Below, piece by piece: positions 13,414-16,234 of a stretch of DNA of 16,234 nt (within the stretch, counting starts at the first letter, position 1; each line of letters begins with the position of its first letter). The stretch comes from Prevotella sp. UBA1378. Its GTDB lineage: Bacteria; Bacteroidota; Bacteroidia; Bacteroidales; Bacteroidaceae. Both the position numbers and the translations under genes were made by a program. The stretch spans positions 1-16,234 of the forward strand of contig DBRC01000031.1 of assembly GCA_002305505.1 (NCBI GenBank), read 5' to 3'. The notes under the pieces were generated by a model that had not been told where the DNA came from, did no database searches, and saw only the letters and a list, made by a program, of their open reading frames with translations.

Positions 13414-15920
13414 AGCGCACTTTTTATGGGGAACACATAAAACTTACGTGCGGGCTTGAAGTCGACCATCCACTGGTCGACGATTACATGGCTGTCGAGG
13501 GCCTTGATGGTCAGCGTATGCTGCCCCTTGGTCAGCACCACCTTCATCTCCTTGCGTGCCTGCCCGCGCAGCACATTCTCCTTCCATGTGTCTGAACGGA
13601 ATTTCTCCTTGAACGAGAACACCGTGGGCTCGCCGCCGTCGATGCTCACACTAAAACGCAGGTCGCCCTTATCATTGGGCTGCGTGGGTATGAGGGCCGT
13701 GCGCAGCAGGGCTTCGCCCCCGGTCTGGCAGTCGAACCGGTAGGTCAGTTCGCCGCCTTTGGGCAGCTGCACGGCGTTCATGCTGTGGCCGAGCATCTGC
13801 ACGGGCTGTGCGCCCGGCGTGGCTTGCTGGTAGTCGCAGGCATTGCGCACTACGACATCACTGCCCGTAACGATGGGCAACTGTGTGTAGCCAGATGCAA
13901 CCGCCTCGCCCTCAGTGGGCTGTACGGGCAGCAACGGGGGGAAGAACACGTAGAGGTCGCGGGGGATATACGACATATTGTACTTCCACTTACCGCCGGC
14001 CATCACATTATTATATTCGTCCGTGAGCTGCTGTATCTCGCGGTAGGCCTGCATGCTCCTTGCCGCCGAGGGGGCTGCCGCCTGTTCGCGGCGGTCCATC
14101 GAAGCATCACACTGCCCGGCAAACTTGCTGCGCGCCTTCTGGGCCTCGAGCATCTTCACGGCCATGGCCGAAGCTGAATATACAGGATATTTGATGGCAG
14201 CGAAGAAAGCATCCTTCAGCTCGGGGCGTATCATGCGCCCGGCCTCGTCTACCGCCTGCCTGATGGCGGCATAATCACCCAAGTAGCGGTCGAGCTCGTT
14301 GCCGAACTCGGCAGGGTTAAACTCAGTATCCCTCACCTGCGAGCGCCCCCGCGGATAGATACTCTTGTCCAGCTCCACCTGCGTCCATCCCATGAACTCG
14401 GGCCGCCGGATGGCATTCAGCCGGTAAAACTCGGTCATGGCGGGCAGCAACTTCTGTCCGGCCGCCTCACCGAACTGCTGGCAGAGCCAGTTGGACAGGT
14501 GCTGCTGCAGCGTGGCCGGCGTAACGCTGTTGATGTCCCATGCCATGTCGAGAAAGAGCGACAGGTCGTAAGCCGCCACCTTCGGGTCGTGCACGTTCAC
14601 GATCCACAGCCGGCGGGCATTGTGGTCGTAGGCCTGGCGCATCTCGCTGTACACCAGTCCCGGCTGTGTCGTCGTCAGCCACATGTAATCGTGCGGGCGC
14701 CCCCAGTAGCTCAGATGATAGTACACACCGGCCCCGCCTTTGCGCTTTTGCTGTTCGGCATCGCTCAGGCGCGTCATGTAGCCGTAATTGTCGTCGCACC
14801 ACATCAGCATCACGTCGTCGGGCACGCGCAGCCCGTCCTCCATTATCTCGAGCACCTCTTTATAGGGTATGAACACCTGGGGTATCTTCTCCACGTCTTT
14901 ATTGATATACTTTTGCAGCAGCTGGCGCTGGTCGTCGATTACCATCTGCAACCCTTCCAGCTTCTCCTTCCGCGTCTTCACGCCCTCCATCGAACCGTCG
15001 TGAATGCCGCGCATACCGATGGTGAACAGGTCTTCGCTGCCCTTCACCTCCTTTAAGCGCTCTATCCAGTACTGCTTCACTTGCTCGCGGTTCGTAATAT
15101 AGTTGTAGCTGCCGCGCACGGCATGGTCCCACTCGGCCACGTTGTTGCGTAACAGCGGTTCGCAGTGCGACGTGCCGATAAGGATGCCGCAACTGTCGGC
15201 CATGGCCTTGTTGCCGGGGACGGTGAAGAAACCGGGCGTGCCCGTGTGCATGCCCGGCCAGATGGCGTTGGCACGCAGGCGCAACAACAGCTGGAAGATG
15301 CGCTTATACGTCTTAGGCCCGATATTCCCGAAACGGGCACTGGGCTCATACGTACGGTAGCTCCACGGGCGCAGCGACCAGTCTTCGTCGTTCAGGAAGA
15401 TGCCCCGGTACTCTACCGACGGGCTTTGCAGCATCTTGAAACTGCCCTCAATCGTCAGCCGCCGTTTCCTTTCGGGCTTCACGTCGCCCCACCAAATCCA
15501 CGGCGACACGCCCGCCTTGCGTGAGAGTTCAAGCAAGCCATAGGCCGTACCGCGCCCATTGTTGCCCACGACATAAATCCGGCCGTTGCCGGCCGACAGC
15601 CAGAAGCCGTCTTTCCTCCCCGACAGTTCGTCTACCGGCACGCCGTGCTGCTGCAATTGCTTTTTAACGGCTCCGCCAGCCCGGTCGAGCTGTACGATTT
15701 GTATTGTCGCCCGGGCCTGTGCCATTTCCTGCGGCATCTGGCCGGTTACTTCGCGGAGATCCTCTTTAAACATATCCAGCGCGATGTTTACCACGGGCGA
15801 TACTTGTTTGGATACAGCATAACTGACGCTGTGCTGTCCGTCGTACCAAACGACATCCGAAGCCTGCGCGGCCAAAGAGCCTGCCATAGCCAGGGATGCC
15901 AAGATTGTTTTCATTTGCAT
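13410..15920 (-). CDS. Secreted GH115 family alpha-glucuronidase-like glycosidase
   Basis: This 836-aa protein fits GH115, whose members release alpha-1,2-linked (4-O-methyl) glucuronic acid from glucuronoxylan, including from internal positions. A signal peptide occupies residues 1 to about 20. An N-terminal alpha/beta domain follows (about 21-160; GFWLSAGNGRIYVVGNNGRG). The barrel has family-typical stretches: EYRGIFLNDEDWSLRPW (170-186), WPGMH (221-225), GMRGIHDG (302-309), MWCDDNYGYMTRLSDAEQQ (373-391) and YHLSYWGRPHDYMWL (401-415). A helical region and a C-terminal jelly-roll (about 680-836) complete the length normal for GH115. Translation may start at Met1 or Met3; both give a good signal peptide, and no strong Shine-Dalgarno decides. 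It is the first gene of the operon, 33 bases downstream of a TAnnTTTG element, and overlaps the GH2 start. Some GH115 enzymes act on arabinogalactan side chains, which with a beta-galactosidase-like GH2 is an alternative. Confidence 0.93.
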   Translation of the reverse strand: MQMKTILASLAMAGSLAAQASDVVWYDGQHSVSYAVSKQVSPVVNIALDMFKEDLREVTGQMPQEMAQARATIQIVQLDRAGGAVKKQLQQHGVPVDELSGRKDGFWLSAGNGRIYVVGNNGRGTAYGLLELSRKAGVSPWIWWGDVKPERKRRLTIEGSFKMLQSPSVEYRGIFLNDEDWSLRPWSYRTYEPSARFGNIGPKTYKRIFQLLLRLRANAIWPGMHTGTPGFFTVPGNKAMADSCGILIGTSHCEPLLRNNVAEWDHAVRGSYNYITNREQVKQYWIERLKEVKGSEDLFTIGMRGIHDGSMEGVKTRKEKLEGLQMVIDDQRQLLQKYINKDVEKIPQVFIPYKEVLEIMEDGLRVPDDVMLMWCDDNYGYMTRLSDAEQQKRKGGAGVYYHLSYWGRPHDYMWLTTTQPGLVYSEMRQAYDHNARRLWIVNVHDPKVAAYDLSLFLDMAWDINSVTPATLQQHLSNWLCQQFGEAAGQKLLPAMTEFYRLNAIRRPEFMGWTQVELDKSIYPRGRSQVRDTEFNPAEFGNELDRYLGDYAAIRQAVDEAGRMIRPELKDAFFAAIKYPVYSASAMAVKMLEAQKARSKFAGQCDASMDRREQAAAPSAARSMQAYREIQQLTDEYNNVMAGGKWKYNMSYIPRDLYVFFPPLLPVQPTEGEAVASGYTQLPIVTGSDVVVRNACDYQQATPGAQPVQMLGHSMNAVQLPKGGELTYRFDCQTGGEALLRTALIPTQPNDKGDLRFSVSIDGGEPTVFSFKEKFRSDTWKENVLRGQARKEMKVVLTKGQHTLTIKALDSHVIVDQWMVDFKPARKFYVFPIKSAL

Positions 15921-15953
15921 ATTCGTAGTTTCAGTTTATTTGTTTCGCTGATG

Positions 15954-15961
15954 CAAAGATA
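15954..15961 (-). promoter_or_regulatory. Bacteroidetes -7 promoter element of the GH115-GH2-esterase operon
   Basis: Read on the - strand, TATCTTTG is an exact TAnnTTTG match 33 bases before the GH115 start codon. Transcription would begin near 15947-15950. An AT-rich TTTTC at 15986-15990 on the same strand is the nearest candidate for the -33 box, slightly too far away. No catabolite or hybrid two-component binding motif is recognisable. Confidence 0.6.
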
Positions 15962-16005
15962 CGGCATTCCCGAAGATTCACCATAGAAAATCGTCCATTA
16001 ATCAG

Positions 16006-16013
16006 TAATTTTG
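16006..16013 (+). promoter_or_regulatory. Weak rightward promoter-like TAnnTTTG match
   Basis: TAATTTTG fits the -7 consensus on the + strand, about 45 bases from the divergent GH115 element. No -33 box or + strand reading frame follows inside the window, so this may be chance, or may drive a gene or small RNA to the right. Confidence 0.2.
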
Positions 16014-16056
16014 TACGCTTATCAATAGAAGAAAGCGACCTGCGCCGCCGTGCCGT

Positions 16057-16128
16057 TTATTCGGTAAAGTCTGAGTCGGCCTGCTGCTCCGTTTCCCAGT
16101 CTTTCACTTCCGAATCTACCACTATCTT
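16057..16128 (-). pseudogene. Possible C-terminal coding remnant
   Basis: On the - strand this frame reads KIVVDSEVKDWETEQQADSDF followed by TE and a stop. The acidic ending after a 'V-x-D-W' strand resembles the C-termini of Bacteroidetes surface or fimbrillin-like proteins. Two stops (TAG, TAA) lie directly upstream in frame, so it is not an intact gene. It may be the frameshifted end of a gene running in from the right, or chance. Confidence 0.15.
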
Positions 16129-16179
16129 TTACTACAAAACTTACCTGAATTCGGGATAAGGATACCATGCTAATCCGGA

Positions 16180-16214
16180 CGGCTGTGCCCCCTTGCGCCG
16201 CAGAGGCACAGCCG
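16180..16214. other. GC-rich 10-bp inverted repeat
   Basis: CGGCTGTGCC (16180-16189) and GGCACAGCCG (16205-16214) are perfect reverse complements around a 15-base loop. No T-tract follows on either strand, so it is not a standard intrinsic terminator. It could be a Rho-linked 3' end structure of a gene entering from the right, or a regulatory hairpin. Confidence 0.6.
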
Positions 16215-16234
16215 TTGCAAGGCGGAGGATATAC

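Larger units (their letters stand above)
15921..16234. other. Upstream intergenic region of the GH115 operon, to the window edge
   Basis: This 314-base stretch has no gene I can support. It holds the GH115 promoter candidate, a second TAnnTTTG match facing right, a possible 23-codon coding remnant on the - strand and a GC-rich hairpin near the edge, each listed separately. A - strand frame with an ATG at 16167-16169 runs about 48 codons but resembles nothing I know. Confidence 0.6.

Overview
The window looks like chromosome from a member of the Bacteroidales, most likely Prevotellaceae. I infer this from TAnnTTTG-type promoter elements, weak ribosome-binding sites, a BspA-like leucine-rich-repeat protein with a Prevotella-style C-terminal tail, and a secreted GH115/GH2/esterase hemicellulose cluster. 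Species cannot be named from this.

Left part (about 79-6425, + strand): one compact six-gene operon with its own -7 promoter element and a strong intrinsic terminator. Genes overlap or are separated by at most 13 bases. The order is AbiEi antitoxin/repressor, AbiEii nucleotidyltransferase toxin, an amino-DNA-methyltransferase-like protein, a 345-aa protein I do not recognise, an Orc/Cdc6-like AAA+ ATPase, and a PIN-domain nuclease with an extra C-terminal domain. I know of no named defence system with this gene set, and I regard it as the main candidate for an undescribed anti-phage or anti-plasmid system. A plausible but unproven reading is that the methyltransferase marks self DNA, the ATPase plus the unknown protein detect or remodel unmarked DNA, the PIN protein cuts nucleic acid, and the AbiE pair acts as an abortive or addiction module.

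Middle part (about 6426-9067): a complete IS256-family insertion sequence (6546-7925). It has imperfect 26-bp terminal inverted repeats, an exact 8-bp target duplication (CCATTTTC) and an intact transposase on the - strand. It sits one base after a promoter-like element. To its right is a 5'-truncated BspA-like LRR gene. Between the converging LRR and esterase genes lies an array of four 17-bp palindromes at exact 22-bp spacing.

Right part (about 9068-16234, - strand): a GC-rich three-gene polysaccharide operon, transcribed GH115 alpha-glucuronidase-like, then GH2 glycosidase, then a two-domain esterase (alpha/beta-hydrolase plus SGNH). All three carry signal peptides. The set fits removal of glucuronate, glycosyl and acyl side groups from a hemicellulose such as glucuronoxylan. 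A TAnnTTTG promoter lies just upstream of GH115. No SusC/SusD pair or regulator is inside the window. The last 314 bases hold this promoter, a second weak promoter-like site, a possible coding remnant and a GC-rich hairpin.
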